A DNA stretch of 64,000 bases, from contig NZ_VWVU01000028.1 of assembly GCF_008638365.1 (NCBI RefSeq), forward strand, positions 27,690-91,689, written 5' to 3'. The position numbers and the translations under genes were made by a program. Source of the stretch: Nocardiopsis quinghaiensis. GTDB taxonomy: Bacteria > Actinomycetota > Actinomycetes > Streptosporangiales > Streptosporangiaceae. Positions 1 through 9,607 of the stretch are shown piece by piece (the stretch's first letter is position 1; each line of letters starts with the position of its first letter). Below the pieces are notes generated by a model. That model was given only the letters and a program-made list of their open reading frames with translations. It made no database searches and was not told the DNA's origin.

Positions 1-1068
1 GTTGGAGCGGCCCAGGGCCTCGGCGATCGCCTCCATCTCGATGGGGTCGCCCAGGGAGGTGCCGGTGCCGTGCGTCTCGACCAGACCGATGTCGGCGGGG
101 GTCAGGCCCGCGTTGGCCAGGGCCTGGCGGATGACGTCGACCTGGGCGAGGACGTTGGGCGCGGTGAAGCCGGTGGAGCGGCCGTCCTGGTTGACGGCGG
201 AGCCGCGCAGCACGGATATGACGCGGTCGCCGTCGGCGACCGCGCGGTCCAGGCGCTTGAGCACCACCACACCGCAGCCCTCACCGCGGCCGAAGCCGTT
301 GGCGCGGGCGTCGAAGGCCTTGCACCGGCCGTCGGGGGCCAGGGAACCGGTCCGCTGGATGGTGCGGGTCGAGCGCGGCGACATGATGACGCTGACGCCG
401 CCCGCCAGGGCGACGTCGCACTCACCGGTGCGCAGCGCCTGCGCGGCCTGGTGCATCGCGACCAGGGAGGAGGAGCACGCGGTGTCCACGGCGATCGCCG
501 GCCCGGTCAGGCCCAACGCGTAGGAGACGCGCCCCGCGGCGAAGCAGTGGCCGCTGCCGGTGGACCAGTAGGCGTCGGTGTCGTCCCCGCTCCAGTCGCG
601 GTAGTCCTCCTGGCTGCCGGTGATGCCCATGTAGACACCGGTGCGTACGCCTGCCAGGCGGTCGGGCGGCAGCGCGGCGTTCTCCAGCGCCTCCCAGGCG
701 ACCTCCAGCAGCAGCCTGTGCTGGGGGTCCATCGCCCGGGACTCCCGGGGGCTGATCCCGAAGAAGGCCGCGTCGAAGTCCAGGACCCCGTCCAGGAACC
801 CGGCCCGGTCGACGGTGGAGTCCCACCCGTCGGCGAAGGGGGCCCTGCGGGACGCGGGCACGGGGCCCACGGCGTCCCGGCCGGTGCTCACCAGGTCCCA
901 GAGTCCGTCCAGGTCGCGGACGCCGCCGGGCAGGCGCATCCCCGCGCCGACGACGGCCACGGGCTGGTCGTCCCGCTCCTGGGCGAGTTGGGCTTTGAGC
1001 TGTCGGATCGTGTCCATCGCACGGCTCAGGGGGGTGGGGCCGCCCGGCCGTCCGCTCGGTTCGGTCAT
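1..1068 (-). CDS. Type I modular polyketide synthase, N-terminal part (cut by window edge)
   Basis: Only the first 356 codons are in the window; the gene runs off the left edge. The ATG at 1068 has a GAGGA ribosome site eight bases upstream. Residues about 10-35 are a short charged helix of the kind that serves as an N-terminal docking domain (LSRAMDTIRQLKAQLAQ), followed by a ketosynthase domain with the canonical nucleophile motif DTACSSS and the later motif ETHGTGT. It starts 25 bases after the upstream PKS gene ends, so it is the next module in the same transcript. Docking helices normally take the acyl chain from a preceding PKS protein, but the PKS just upstream shows no matching C-terminal docking tail. 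Confidence 0.93.
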   Translation of the reverse strand, partial: MTEPSGRPGGPTPLSRAMDTIRQLKAQLAQERDDQPVAVVGAGMRLPGGVRDLDGLWDLVSTGRDAVGPVPASRRAPFADGWDSTVDRAGFLDGVLDFDAAFFGISPRESRAMDPQHRLLLEVAWEALENAALPPDRLAGVRTGVYMGITGSQEDYRDWSGDDTDAYWSTGSGHCFAAGRVSYALGLTGPAIAVDTACSSSLVAMHQAAQALRTGECDVALAGGVSVIMSPRSTRTIQRTGSLAPDGRCKAFDARANGFGRGEGCGVVVLKRLDRAVADGDRVISVLRGSAVNQDGRSTGFTAPNVLAQVDVIRQALANAGLTPADIGLVETHGTGTSLGDPIEMEAIAEALGRSN

Positions 1069-1093
1069 CGCGTTCGTCCTCGAGGTCAAAGGT

Positions 1094-4000
1094 TCAGGCG
1101 GAGGTGGTGAGGCGCTCGTCCAGTACGGCGGCCAGGGCCTCGGTACTGCCGTAGGTCCACAGCAGGGTCGGCGAGAGCTTGAGGCCGAAGGCGACCTCCA
1201 GCCGGTTGCGCAGCTCCAGGCTCATCAGGGAGTCCAGTCCGAGCTCCTTGAAGGGGACGCGCCGGTCGATGGCGTCGGACTCCATGCGCAGGACGCGTCC
1301 GGCCAGCTCCCGCACCTTGGCCTCGACTAGGCCGGGCCGCTGGTCGGGGTCGGCCGCCAGCACACGGACGCGGAACTCGTCGCCCTCCGTGCCGCCGCTG
1401 GTGGCACGGTCCTTGAGCAGTTCCCAACTGGGCTGGGCGGCGGTCTCGGGATAGGCGTCGAACCAGCGGCGCAGGTTCAGGGGCACGTACCCCGTGACGG
1501 GGGTGTCGGCGGCGAGCAGGCCCTCCAGGGCCCGCCACGCCTCGGCGGCGGTGAACCCGCCCATGCCGCGGTCGGCGAGCCGGTCGCCGCGGTTGGCGTC
1601 GGCGGCTGCCAGGCCCACGTCCGTGAACGGGCCCCACTGCACGCTCAACGCGGGCAGGCCCCGGTGGCGGCGGGCCACGGCCAGGGAGTCCAGGTAGGCG
1701 TTGGCCGCCGCGTAGGCGGCCTGTCCGACGTTGCCGACCAGGGCCGCGGCCGACGAGAACAGCAGGAAGAAGTCGAGCGGGTCGTCGACGGTCAGGGCGT
1801 CCAGGTGCCGGGCGCCGTCGACCTTGGGGCCGATGACACGTTCGATCGCCTCGGGGGTCAGTGTGTCGATGGTGGCGTCGTCGAGCACTCCGGCCGCGTG
1901 CACGACGCCGCACAGCGGCGTTCCGTCCTCGCGCAGTTCGGCCAGGAACTTCTCCACCGAGACGGCGTCCGTGACGTCGGCGGAGGCGGTGGTGACCCCG
2001 GTTCCGCGCTCACGCAGTGCCTCGATGCGCGCCCGGGCCTCGGCGGTGGGCCCCGACCGGCCGACGAGGACGAGTGCGCCCGCTCCCCTGTCGGCCATGT
2101 GCTCGGCCAGGGACAGGCCCAGCGCGCCCAGGCCGCCGGTGACGAGGTAGCGGCCGTCGGCGCGCAGGCTTCCGCCCGGCATCGCCTCGGGGGCGATGGA
2201 GGTGACGGTGTCGGGGTCGGTGAGCACGATCTTGCCGACGTGGACGCCGCGCGCCATGTCGCGCAGCGCGTCGGCGGCCTCCGCGAAGGGACGGGTGGTG
2301 TACGGGAGCGGGGTGAGCGTCCCCTCGCGCACCGCGGCCCAGACGCGGTCGAAGAGCCGTGCGAAGCGCTCGGGGCGCCGGGACATGAGCCCGGCCAGGT
2401 CGACGGCGGCGAAGGACACGCCCTTGCGGAACTCCGACAGGTCCAGGGAGCGGCCCTGGTAGATGTCCTTCTTGCCGACCTCGACGAACCTGCCGTCCTC
2501 GGCCAGGACCTTCATGCCCAGGCCGATGGCGGCACCGGAGAGCGAGTTGAGCACGACGTCCACGCCGTGCCCGCCGGTGGCACCGCGCACTCCGTCCGCC
2601 CAGGACAGGTCGCGGGAGTCGAAGACGTGCTCGATCCCGGACTCACGGAGCATCCGCCGCTTGTCCTCGCTGCCCGCGGTGGCGATGACGTGCGCGCCGG
2701 CCGAGCGCGCCACCTGCACGGCGGCCTGGCCGAGGCCGCCCGCCGCCGAGTGGACCAGCACGGTCTCGCCCTCCTCCAAGCGGGCCAGGTCGCGCAGTCC
2801 GTACCAGGCGGTCATGGCCGCCAACGGCAGGGTGGCGGCCTCGGCCTCACCGAGGTGGTCGGGGAGGGCCCGCACGTGGTCCGCGCGCAGGGTGACGTGG
2901 GAGGCGATGGCGCCGAAGACGCAGGCCGCGACCCGCTGTCCGGGCCCGAAGCCGGTGACGCCCTCACCGACGGCCGTGACGTGCCCGGCGCACTCGCCGC
3001 CGAACAGGTCGCCGCCGCTGGGGTCGGGGTAGGTGCCCAGGGCCTTCATGACATCGATGAAGTTCAGCGCCGACGCGCTGACCCGCACCTGTACCTCACC
3101 GGGGCCGGGGCGGTCGGCGGTGAGCGGCCGGTAGACGAGCCGCTCCCACAGTCCCGGGCGGTCGGAGGTGAGGCGGTGGGACCGGCGCGGCGTCGCCCAG
3201 GCGACGGGGACCGGTCCGCTCTCGTCGGGGCCGCCGACCAGGCGGCCGACGAGGCGCCGGTCGGAGCGCACCAGGACCTGGTCCTCACCGTCGTCGGAGA
3301 GGAGCTCGGCGACCGCGTCCGCGACGCGGTCGGTTCCGGAGACGTCGACCACCCGCGGGGACAGCTCACCGTGCTCGCGGCGCAGCACACGGGCGAAGCC
3401 CCAGTACAGGGCGGCGCCCGGGTCGGGAACCTCGGTGGGGTCGGCGGCCTGCGCGGCGTGGGTCAGCACGGTCAGGCGGGGAGGGACGCCGCGCCCGGCG
3501 CAGGCGCGGACGGTCCCGGTCAGCTCGGTGAGCCCGGCACGCTGGGCGTCGAGGCCGCGCGCGGCGCTCGGGGCGACGTGGACGACCGCGTCCACCGGGG
3601 TCCCGGAGACCTCGGCCATGGTGCGTCCCCGGTGGACGGCGGCCCCGGCCGCCTCCAGCGCGCGGGCGAGGTCGCCGGTGCCGTCGGCGGGGTCGCCCAC
3701 GACCGCCCAGGCGGACGTGGTCGCGGAGGCGGGGCCGAGGGCGGGGCGGTCGACGTAGGTCATGCGGTGCAGGCGTTCGGCCTCGGACCCGCGTTCCTCG
3801 GTTCCCTGGAGCGGGCTCAGGCGCAGCCCCCTCATGGTCACCAGGGGGCGCTCGGCGTCGTCGAACAGGGTGAGGTCGAACAGGTGGGTGTCGCGCCGCA
3901 CGGCGTGGCTCCACCCGGCGAGCACCGGTTCGGCGAGGTCGTGGTGGAGGGTCACCCGGTCGACCCCGGTCGGTACGACCGTGGCGTCGTCACCGCACAG

Positions 4001-7000
4001 GGCGAGGGTGACCTGCAGGGCCCCGTCCCACAGGGCCGGGTGCAGCCCGTGGGGACGCGCTCCGACCCGGCCGCGCCCGTCGAGGGCGATCCTCCCCAGG
4101 GCCTCGGTGCCGTCGTGGCGCAGTTCGGTGACGACGCGGAAGGTCGGTCCGTAGTTGAGTCCGCGCGCGGCACAGGCGTCGTAGAAGGCCTCGACGTCAC
4201 CGGCCCGCGCGGTGCGCAGGGCCTCGGGGAAGGCCTCGGCCCGCTCGTCCCCGGCCGGGGCGTGGTGAACGCGCGCCGTGGCGTGGGTGGTCCAGCCGCC
4301 GGCGCCCTCGGGAAGGGACATCAGGGTGAAGCTGCCCCCCTCCGCGACGTCGTCGCGCCACAGCACGGCCAGGCGGGCGGTGTCCTCGGCCAGGGTGAGG
4401 TCGCTCAGGAAGCGCACGTCGACCAGGTCGCGGGGCGGTGCGCCGCCACGCGCACGGGCGGTGGCGAGGGCGAACGAGAGCATGCCCGTGCCGGGGAGGA
4501 CGACGGAGTCGTGGACGCGGTGGTCGTCGAGCCAGGGCTGGTCGCGCACGTCGAGGGTGATCTCGCCCTGCCAGGCGTCCTGCTCGACGGTGAGCGGGGA
4601 CAGGGTGAGTTCGGTGCCGCCTCCGGTGCGCCTGCGGGCCTCGGGCACCCAGTAGCGGGTGCGCTGCCACGGATAGGGCGGCAGTTCGGTGCGCGCGTCG
4701 GCGGGCACGTGCGCCACGGGCTCCAGCCCGCTGGTGTAGGCGCGGGCGAACGCGCGGGCCAGGTCGGTGGTGGTGCCGCGGTCCCGGCGCAGTGTGGTCA
4801 GCACGCTGACGTCGGTGCCGTGTTCACCGGCCAGCCCCTCCAGGGCCATGGCCAGGATCGGGTGGGCACTGACCTCCACGACGTGGGTGACCCCTTCGTC
4901 GAGCAGGGCGCCGACCGACTCGGCGAAGCGCACCGGGCGGCGCAGGTTGGCCACCCAGTAGTCGGCGTCGAGCTCGGCGCCGGTGAGCACGCGCGCCTCG
5001 ACCGTGGACATCATCGGCACGTCCCCCTCGCGGGGCGCCACGTCCGCCAGGTCCCGGACCAGGCCGTCGGAGACCTCGTCCACCTGGGGGCTGTGCGAGG
5101 CGTAGTCCACCTTGACCAGGCGACAGTCCACCCCGTCGGCCTCCAGCAGCTCCTTGAGCACCAGGACGGAGTCGGACTCGCCGGAGAGCACACACGAGGT
5201 CGGTCCGTTGTTGACCGCCAGGGACACGAACTCCTCGAAGCCCTCCAAGGAGCGCCGGGCACCGTCCCTGTCGAGCTCGACGGCCATCATGAGTCCCTTG
5301 CCGGCGATGGCGCGGACCGCGGTGCTGCGGCGCGCCACCACACGGGCGGCGTCCTCGTAGGACAGGGCGCCGCTGACGGTGGCCGCGGCGACCTCGCCCT
5401 GGCTGTGGCCGACCACGACGTCGGGTTCCACTCCGGCCGCGCGCCACAGCTCGGCCAGCCCGACCGAGGTCGCCCAGAGCACGGGCTGGACCACGTCGAC
5501 CTGGTCGGTCCAGGAGGTTCCGGCTTCTCCGGCGACCACCTCGGCGAGGTCCCAGTCGACGTGGGCGGACAGGGCGCGCCCGCAGCGGTCGACGGTCTCG
5601 CGGAAGACGGGGGCGTGCTCGTAGAGCTCCCTTCCCATCTCGGCCCACTGGGAGCCCTGTCCCGGGAAGACGAACGCGACGCGTCCGACGGGACCGGGGT
5701 GCCCGGTGAGGACGTCGGTGGACTCCTCGGGGTCGTGGGTGCCGTCCGCGAGGGAGCGCAGCCCTTCGGCCAGTTCGGCGGGGTCGGTGGCGACCAGGGC
5801 GGCCCGCACCGGCAGGTGGTCGCGGCGCCGTGCCAGCGCCCCGGCCGCGCCGGGCACGTCCAGCTCCCCGGCGGCCAGGGCGTCGGCCAGGTCGCCCGCG
5901 CGCTGGCGCAGCGCGGCCTCGGAGTGGGCGCTGAGCGCGGTGAGCAGGGCGGGCACCGGTTCGACGGCGCCCGGCCCGGCGGTCTCGGGAGCGGTGGCGA
6001 GGACGGCGTGGGCGTTGGTGCCGCCCCATCCGAAGGAGTTGACCGCCATGTACAGGGGCTCGTCGCCGGGCAGCTCGACCGGGGTGCGCACCGGGGAGAC
6101 GTTGAGGTCGTCGAAGGCGATCGCGGGGTTGAGCGTCCCGGCGTGCAGGCTGGCCGGGATGGTGCGGTGCCGCAGCGCGAGGACGACCTTGACCAGTCCG
6201 GCCAGGCCCGCGGCGGCCTCCAGGTGGCCGATGTTGGTCTTGACCGACCCGATGCGCAGGGGACCGGCCCCGGGTGAGCGGGTGGTGCCCAGGACGCGGC
6301 CGATGGCCTCGGCCTCGATGGGGTCGCCCTTGGGGGTCCCGGTTCCGTGGGCCTCGACGTAGGCGAGCCGGTCCGGGGACAGGCCCAGGCCGCCGTAGGT
6401 GGTGCGCAGGAGGTCCTCCTGCCCGGCCGGGTTGGGCGAGGCCAGGCTGTCGCCGCCGCCGTCGTTGTTGACCGCGGTACCCGCCAGGACGGCGTGGACC
6501 CGGTCGCCGTCGGCCAGGGCGGCGTCCAGGGGCTTCAGGTGGAGGGCGACCACGCCCTCGCCGCGCACGAACCCGTCGGCGTCCGCGGAGAACGCCTGGC
6601 ACAGGCCGCGGTCCGACAGCCCGCCGAAGTGCGTCAGTCCGACGGACACGTCGGGGGCGAGGATGAGGTTGACGCCGCCGACCAGGGCGGAGTCGATCTC
6701 GCCGTGCCGGATGGCCTGGGCCGCCAGGTGCAGGGCGACCATGGCCGAGGAGCACCCGGTCTCGACGGTCATGCTGGGGCCGGTCAGGCCGAGGAAGTAG
6801 GACACGCGTGCGGCGATGACGTCCGGGGCGTTGCCCACCGCGCTGTGCTGGGTGGCCGGGACGCCGCGCTCCTTGCGCAGGAGCTCGTAGTCGTGCCAGG
6901 AGGCCCCCACGTACACGCCGCAGCGGGTGCCGCGCAGACGGCTCGCGGGCTGTCCGCCGTCCTCCAGGGCACGCCAGGCGGCCTCCAGGACGAGGCGCTG

Positions 7001-7279
7001 CTGGGGGTCGATGTCCCCGGCTTCGCGCGGGGAGATCCCGAAGAACACGGGGTCGAAGTCGCCGACGTCGTCGAGGAAGCCGCCGACGGCCTGGACGTGC
7101 TTCTCCGGGTCGAGCTGGGCGGTGGCGTCCCAGCGGTCGGCCGGGACCGGGCCGATGGCGTGGCGGCCCTCGGTCAGCATGTTCCAGAGGGCGCCGGGGT
7201 CGGGTGCGCCGGGAAGGCGGCTCGCCAGGCCCACGATGGCGACATCGCGGGTGTCCTTGCCGTGGTCCGCTGGGCTCAA
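1094..7279 (-). CDS. Type I polyketide synthase, one complete reducing module (KS-AT-DH-ER-KR-ACP)
   Basis: The protein is 2,061 aa from a TTG start at 7279, which has GGAGG six bases upstream and overlaps the previous stop codon as TTGA. Domains in order: KS (about 10-430; Cys176 in TGCSSA, His311, His352), AT (535-830; GHSQGE around Ser626 and YASH at 726-729, both typical of methylmalonyl-CoA selection), DH (895-1165; His920, Asp1085), ER (1372-1690; NADPH motif HSAAGGLGQA), KR (1710-1890; HAAGVLDD, the LDD signature of B-type stereochemistry) and ACP (LGLDSL near 2010). The module should add a fully reduced, methyl-branched unit. There is no obvious docking helix at either end, so an iterative role is possible. 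The KS reads ETGCSSA where DTACSSS is usual. Confidence 0.93.
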   Translation of the reverse strand: MSPADHGKDTRDVAIVGLASRLPGAPDPGALWNMLTEGRHAIGPVPADRWDATAQLDPEKHVQAVGGFLDDVGDFDPVFFGISPREAGDIDPQQRLVLEAAWRALEDGGQPASRLRGTRCGVYVGASWHDYELLRKERGVPATQHSAVGNAPDVIAARVSYFLGLTGPSMTVETGCSSAMVALHLAAQAIRHGEIDSALVGGVNLILAPDVSVGLTHFGGLSDRGLCQAFSADADGFVRGEGVVALHLKPLDAALADGDRVHAVLAGTAVNNDGGGDSLASPNPAGQEDLLRTTYGGLGLSPDRLAYVEAHGTGTPKGDPIEAEAIGRVLGTTRSPGAGPLRIGSVKTNIGHLEAAAGLAGLVKVVLALRHRTIPASLHAGTLNPAIAFDDLNVSPVRTPVELPGDEPLYMAVNSFGWGGTNAHAVLATAPETAGPGAVEPVPALLTALSAHSEAALRQRAGDLADALAAGELDVPGAAGALARRRDHLPVRAALVATDPAELAEGLRSLADGTHDPEESTDVLTGHPGPVGRVAFVFPGQGSQWAEMGRELYEHAPVFRETVDRCGRALSAHVDWDLAEVVAGEAGTSWTDQVDVVQPVLWATSVGLAELWRAAGVEPDVVVGHSQGEVAAATVSGALSYEDAARVVARRSTAVRAIAGKGLMMAVELDRDGARRSLEGFEEFVSLAVNNGPTSCVLSGESDSVLVLKELLEADGVDCRLVKVDYASHSPQVDEVSDGLVRDLADVAPREGDVPMMSTVEARVLTGAELDADYWVANLRRPVRFAESVGALLDEGVTHVVEVSAHPILAMALEGLAGEHGTDVSVLTTLRRDRGTTTDLARAFARAYTSGLEPVAHVPADARTELPPYPWQRTRYWVPEARRRTGGGTELTLSPLTVEQDAWQGEITLDVRDQPWLDDHRVHDSVVLPGTGMLSFALATARARGGAPPRDLVDVRFLSDLTLAEDTARLAVLWRDDVAEGGSFTLMSLPEGAGGWTTHATARVHHAPAGDERAEAFPEALRTARAGDVEAFYDACAARGLNYGPTFRVVTELRHDGTEALGRIALDGRGRVGARPHGLHPALWDGALQVTLALCGDDATVVPTGVDRVTLHHDLAEPVLAGWSHAVRRDTHLFDLTLFDDAERPLVTMRGLRLSPLQGTEERGSEAERLHRMTYVDRPALGPASATTSAWAVVGDPADGTGDLARALEAAGAAVHRGRTMAEVSGTPVDAVVHVAPSAARGLDAQRAGLTELTGTVRACAGRGVPPRLTVLTHAAQAADPTEVPDPGAALYWGFARVLRREHGELSPRVVDVSGTDRVADAVAELLSDDGEDQVLVRSDRRLVGRLVGGPDESGPVPVAWATPRRSHRLTSDRPGLWERLVYRPLTADRPGPGEVQVRVSASALNFIDVMKALGTYPDPSGGDLFGGECAGHVTAVGEGVTGFGPGQRVAACVFGAIASHVTLRADHVRALPDHLGEAEAATLPLAAMTAWYGLRDLARLEEGETVLVHSAAGGLGQAAVQVARSAGAHVIATAGSEDKRRMLRESGIEHVFDSRDLSWADGVRGATGGHGVDVVLNSLSGAAIGLGMKVLAEDGRFVEVGKKDIYQGRSLDLSEFRKGVSFAAVDLAGLMSRRPERFARLFDRVWAAVREGTLTPLPYTTRPFAEAADALRDMARGVHVGKIVLTDPDTVTSIAPEAMPGGSLRADGRYLVTGGLGALGLSLAEHMADRGAGALVLVGRSGPTAEARARIEALRERGTGVTTASADVTDAVSVEKFLAELREDGTPLCGVVHAAGVLDDATIDTLTPEAIERVIGPKVDGARHLDALTVDDPLDFFLLFSSAAALVGNVGQAAYAAANAYLDSLAVARRHRGLPALSVQWGPFTDVGLAAADANRGDRLADRGMGGFTAAEAWRALEGLLAADTPVTGYVPLNLRRWFDAYPETAAQPSWELLKDRATSGGTEGDEFRVRVLAADPDQRPGLVEAKVRELAGRVLRMESDAIDRRVPFKELGLDSLMSLELRNRLEVAFGLKLSPTLLWTYGSTEALAAVLDERLTTSA

Positions 7280-8382
7280 GGGGTTCCTCCAGTGGCGACG
7301 GGGCCGTTGTACAGCGGCCGGATACGCATCAGGCGGCGGGTCAGCAGGCCGAGGAGGGAGGACAGTCCCCGTCGTCCGGCGTGCTGGCACAGGGCGGTGA
7401 GGGTGAGCAGGCGCGTCTGCCGAAGGTGGTGGGGCGCGCCGTGCACGTCGTCGAAGGCGTAGACGCTCAGACCGGTGTTGAGTACCGAGGCGTCTCGCCA
7501 GTCGTGGCAGGGGATGATCTCGTCGCGGGTGCTGGCCACGTAGGTGACCGGTATGCGCAGCGCGGCGATCTCGTCGGGGGCGAGGGCCAGTTCGTCCAGC
7601 CGTGCGGCCAGTTCGTCGTGGCTGACGCGAGCCGCGCGGCCCAGCGCGGCGCGGGTGATCCGGGGCATGCCCGCGTGCGCGTCGGGGTCGGTGAAGAAGG
7701 CCCGCAGGGGCGCGCCGACGGTGACCAGGCGCCGGAGGCGTTCGTCCCGCGCCGAGCACAGCATGGCCAGGTGGCCGCCGAAGCTGGGCGCCACGGCCAG
7801 GGTGTTGGCCGCGTCGCAGTCGTCGGCGACGGCGTCCATGATGGCGGTGTAGACGTCCGCCGCGGCCCTGGAGTAGGGCACCTCGTTCTCTCCCACGCCG
7901 GGGAAGTCGGCGATGGCGATGGCGCAGCCCAGTCTGCGGCTCAGCCCCAGGAAGCCGCTCCACTGCTCCTTGAGCGCGACGATGCCGCCCATCATCACCA
8001 CGAGGGGCGCGTCGGTCTTGGGAGGGCGTGAGAAGAGGAAGGACACCTTGGCCTCGCCGACCCGGGCGAACCGCTTCTCCCCCGCACCGGTCTCGGCCAT
8101 CCAGCCGACGGTGGCCGAGGCGGCGCTACGTGCCGCGGAGGCCTTGGCCGGGGTGTCGGCGCAGGGGAAGCGCGCCAGGACGTACAGGTTCGCGGCATCG
8201 GGGGTGTTGCCGCTCTCGTGGCACTCGGCGGCCAGGCGGGACCACTCGGTGACCCACCCGCCCTCTCCGACGCCGTCCAGGTCGTGGATCCGGTCGAGCA
8301 CCCGCTCGATCTCGGCGGCGCTGAGTCCCATGTGCCGGGCGTGGAGCCGGACGAACTCCTTCGCCTCGTCAAGCGCGCGCAT
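7276..8382 (-). CDS. Alpha/beta hydrolase, FrsA-like; candidate tetronate dehydratase (Agg5/AbyA5 role)
   Basis: This 368-aa enzyme has a helical N-terminal cap (about 1-105) and an alpha/beta-hydrolase core. The nucleophile elbow is APSFGG, a likely acid is in STRDE and a likely histidine in DDVHG. It overlaps the flavoprotein stop by 14 bases and its own stop overlaps the PKS start. In agglomerin and abyssomicin pathways a hydrolase of this fold eliminates acetate from the acetylated tetronate to give the exocyclic methylene. Here it shares an operon with the acyltransferase, FkbH protein and FabH-like enzyme of that cassette, so the same role is inferred from context. The fold is clear; the exact reaction is not proven by sequence, and a trimming thioesterase is the alternative. 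Confidence 0.8.
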   Translation of the reverse strand: MRALDEAKEFVRLHARHMGLSAAEIERVLDRIHDLDGVGEGGWVTEWSRLAAECHESGNTPDAANLYVLARFPCADTPAKASAARSAASATVGWMAETGAGEKRFARVGEAKVSFLFSRPPKTDAPLVVMMGGIVALKEQWSGFLGLSRRLGCAIAIADFPGVGENEVPYSRAAADVYTAIMDAVADDCDAANTLAVAPSFGGHLAMLCSARDERLRRLVTVGAPLRAFFTDPDAHAGMPRITRAALGRAARVSHDELAARLDELALAPDEIAALRIPVTYVASTRDEIIPCHDWRDASVLNTGLSVYAFDDVHGAPHHLRQTRLLTLTALCQHAGRRGLSSLLGLLTRRLMRIRPLYNGPVATGGTP

Positions 8383-9607
8383 GCAGGTCCTCGGTGTCCA
8401 TGTCGTGGGGGGCGTTCAGAACGCGGTCGAGCAGGCGGTACTTGAACGGCAGCCGGTTGATGACCCGCATCCGGGTCCGGCGCATGGCGGTTCCCGCGGC
8501 CGAGGAGTGGGCCAGGGCCGCCTCCTGGAAGCGCTGGAACCGGGTGACCATCGTCTTGTGCCTGCGCCGTTCGGCGGTGACCTCGTCGAAGACGCCCGCG
8601 GGGAGCGCGCCCTCCTTCTCCCTCAGCGCGCGTGCGATCACCGGGCAGAAGTACACCGCGTCCTGGATGGCGAGGTTGACGCCCTGGCCGAGGATGGGGG
8701 TGCAGGTGTGGGCGGCGTCGCCGACGAGCAGCAGGCCGTCGCGGCTCCAGGTCTCCATGTCGGTCGTGAAGATCTCCAGGAAGGACGTGTCCTTCCATGA
8801 GGTGATGTGCTCCCCGACCAGGTCGGTGAGCTGCGGGGCGACCTCCCCGATCCCCGCCTTGAAGGCCTCCAGGCCCTGGGCGCGCACGTCGGCGAGACCG
8901 CGCTTGGGCAGGTTGTAGCCCACGCGCAGCAGGTCGGGGAAGGCCGGCAGGATCACCAGGTGCCTGTCCCCGGAGGCGAGGAGGTTGCCGTCGTGCCCCC
9001 AGTCGTCGGGACGCGGCAGCTTGAACCACAGGAAGTCGCGTTCCATCGGCTGGACGTCGACGGCCAGGCCGGAGAGCTTGCGGGTCTTGGAGAAGCGGCC
9101 GTCCGCGCCGACGACGAGCCGGGCGCGCACCTCCACGCGCTCGTCACCGCGGCGCAGCACACCGCCGCGTACCTCGCCGTCCTCCTCCACCAGGCTGGTC
9201 AGGTTGGACTGGGGCATGTACGTGAAGTTCGGGTACCCGGCCGACCCGTCCAGGAACGCGCCGATGAGGGCGGGCTGGGGAATGTCGATGGGCACGGCCC
9301 CGATCGGGAAGCGCCGGTAGTCGATGTGCATCACCCGGCGGCCCTTCTCCCACTGCCCGATGCCCGTCATCTCGACGAACCCGTGCTCGCGCAGGGCCGA
9401 CTCGAAGCCGAGCTCGCGCAGGGTCAGCACCGAGCGGGCGGCGATGGTCTCGCCGCGGAAACTGCGTTCCAGCGTGGACTGCTTCTCGGCCAGGACCACG
9501 TCCACACCGGCTCGGGCCAGAAGGTGCGCGAGGAGCCCTCCGCCGGGGCCCGCGCCCACGACGAGGACGTCGGTGTGCACCGTGTCGCCGGTCTCGCGCG
9601 TCGTCAT
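8369..9607 (-). CDS. FAD-dependent monooxygenase-fold enzyme (PHBH family) in the tetronate operon
   Basis: The protein is 412 aa and starts at an ATG overlapping the acyltransferase stop as ATGA. It has all three class A flavoprotein hallmarks: the N-terminal dinucleotide fold (VVGAGPGGG), the middle motif VVGADGR, and the ribityl-binding motif LLVGDAAHTCTP with GQGVN following. Family members hydroxylate or epoxidise small substrates using NAD(P)H and oxygen. In some spirotetronate pathways (PyrE3 of pyrroindomycin) the same fold instead catalyses a [4+2] decalin-forming cyclisation, so both roles are possible. Its position between the acetyltransferase and hydrolase genes suggests action on the polyketide-tetronate product. 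No membrane segment is seen. Confidence 0.88.
   Translation of the reverse strand: MTTRETGDTVHTDVLVVGAGPGGGLLAHLLARAGVDVVLAEKQSTLERSFRGETIAARSVLTLRELGFESALREHGFVEMTGIGQWEKGRRVMHIDYRRFPIGAVPIDIPQPALIGAFLDGSAGYPNFTYMPQSNLTSLVEEDGEVRGGVLRRGDERVEVRARLVVGADGRFSKTRKLSGLAVDVQPMERDFLWFKLPRPDDWGHDGNLLASGDRHLVILPAFPDLLRVGYNLPKRGLADVRAQGLEAFKAGIGEVAPQLTDLVGEHITSWKDTSFLEIFTTDMETWSRDGLLLVGDAAHTCTPILGQGVNLAIQDAVYFCPVIARALREKEGALPAGVFDEVTAERRRHKTMVTRFQRFQEAALAHSSAAGTAMRRTRMRVINRLPFKYRLLDRVLNAPHDMDTEDLHARA

Noticed and set aside
1664..6277. A 1,537-residue open frame on the plus strand opposite the PKS
   Set aside because: It is the antisense shadow of the PKS gene: Gly/Val/Arg-rich, without any domain or ribosome site, while the minus strand encodes clear PKS domains.
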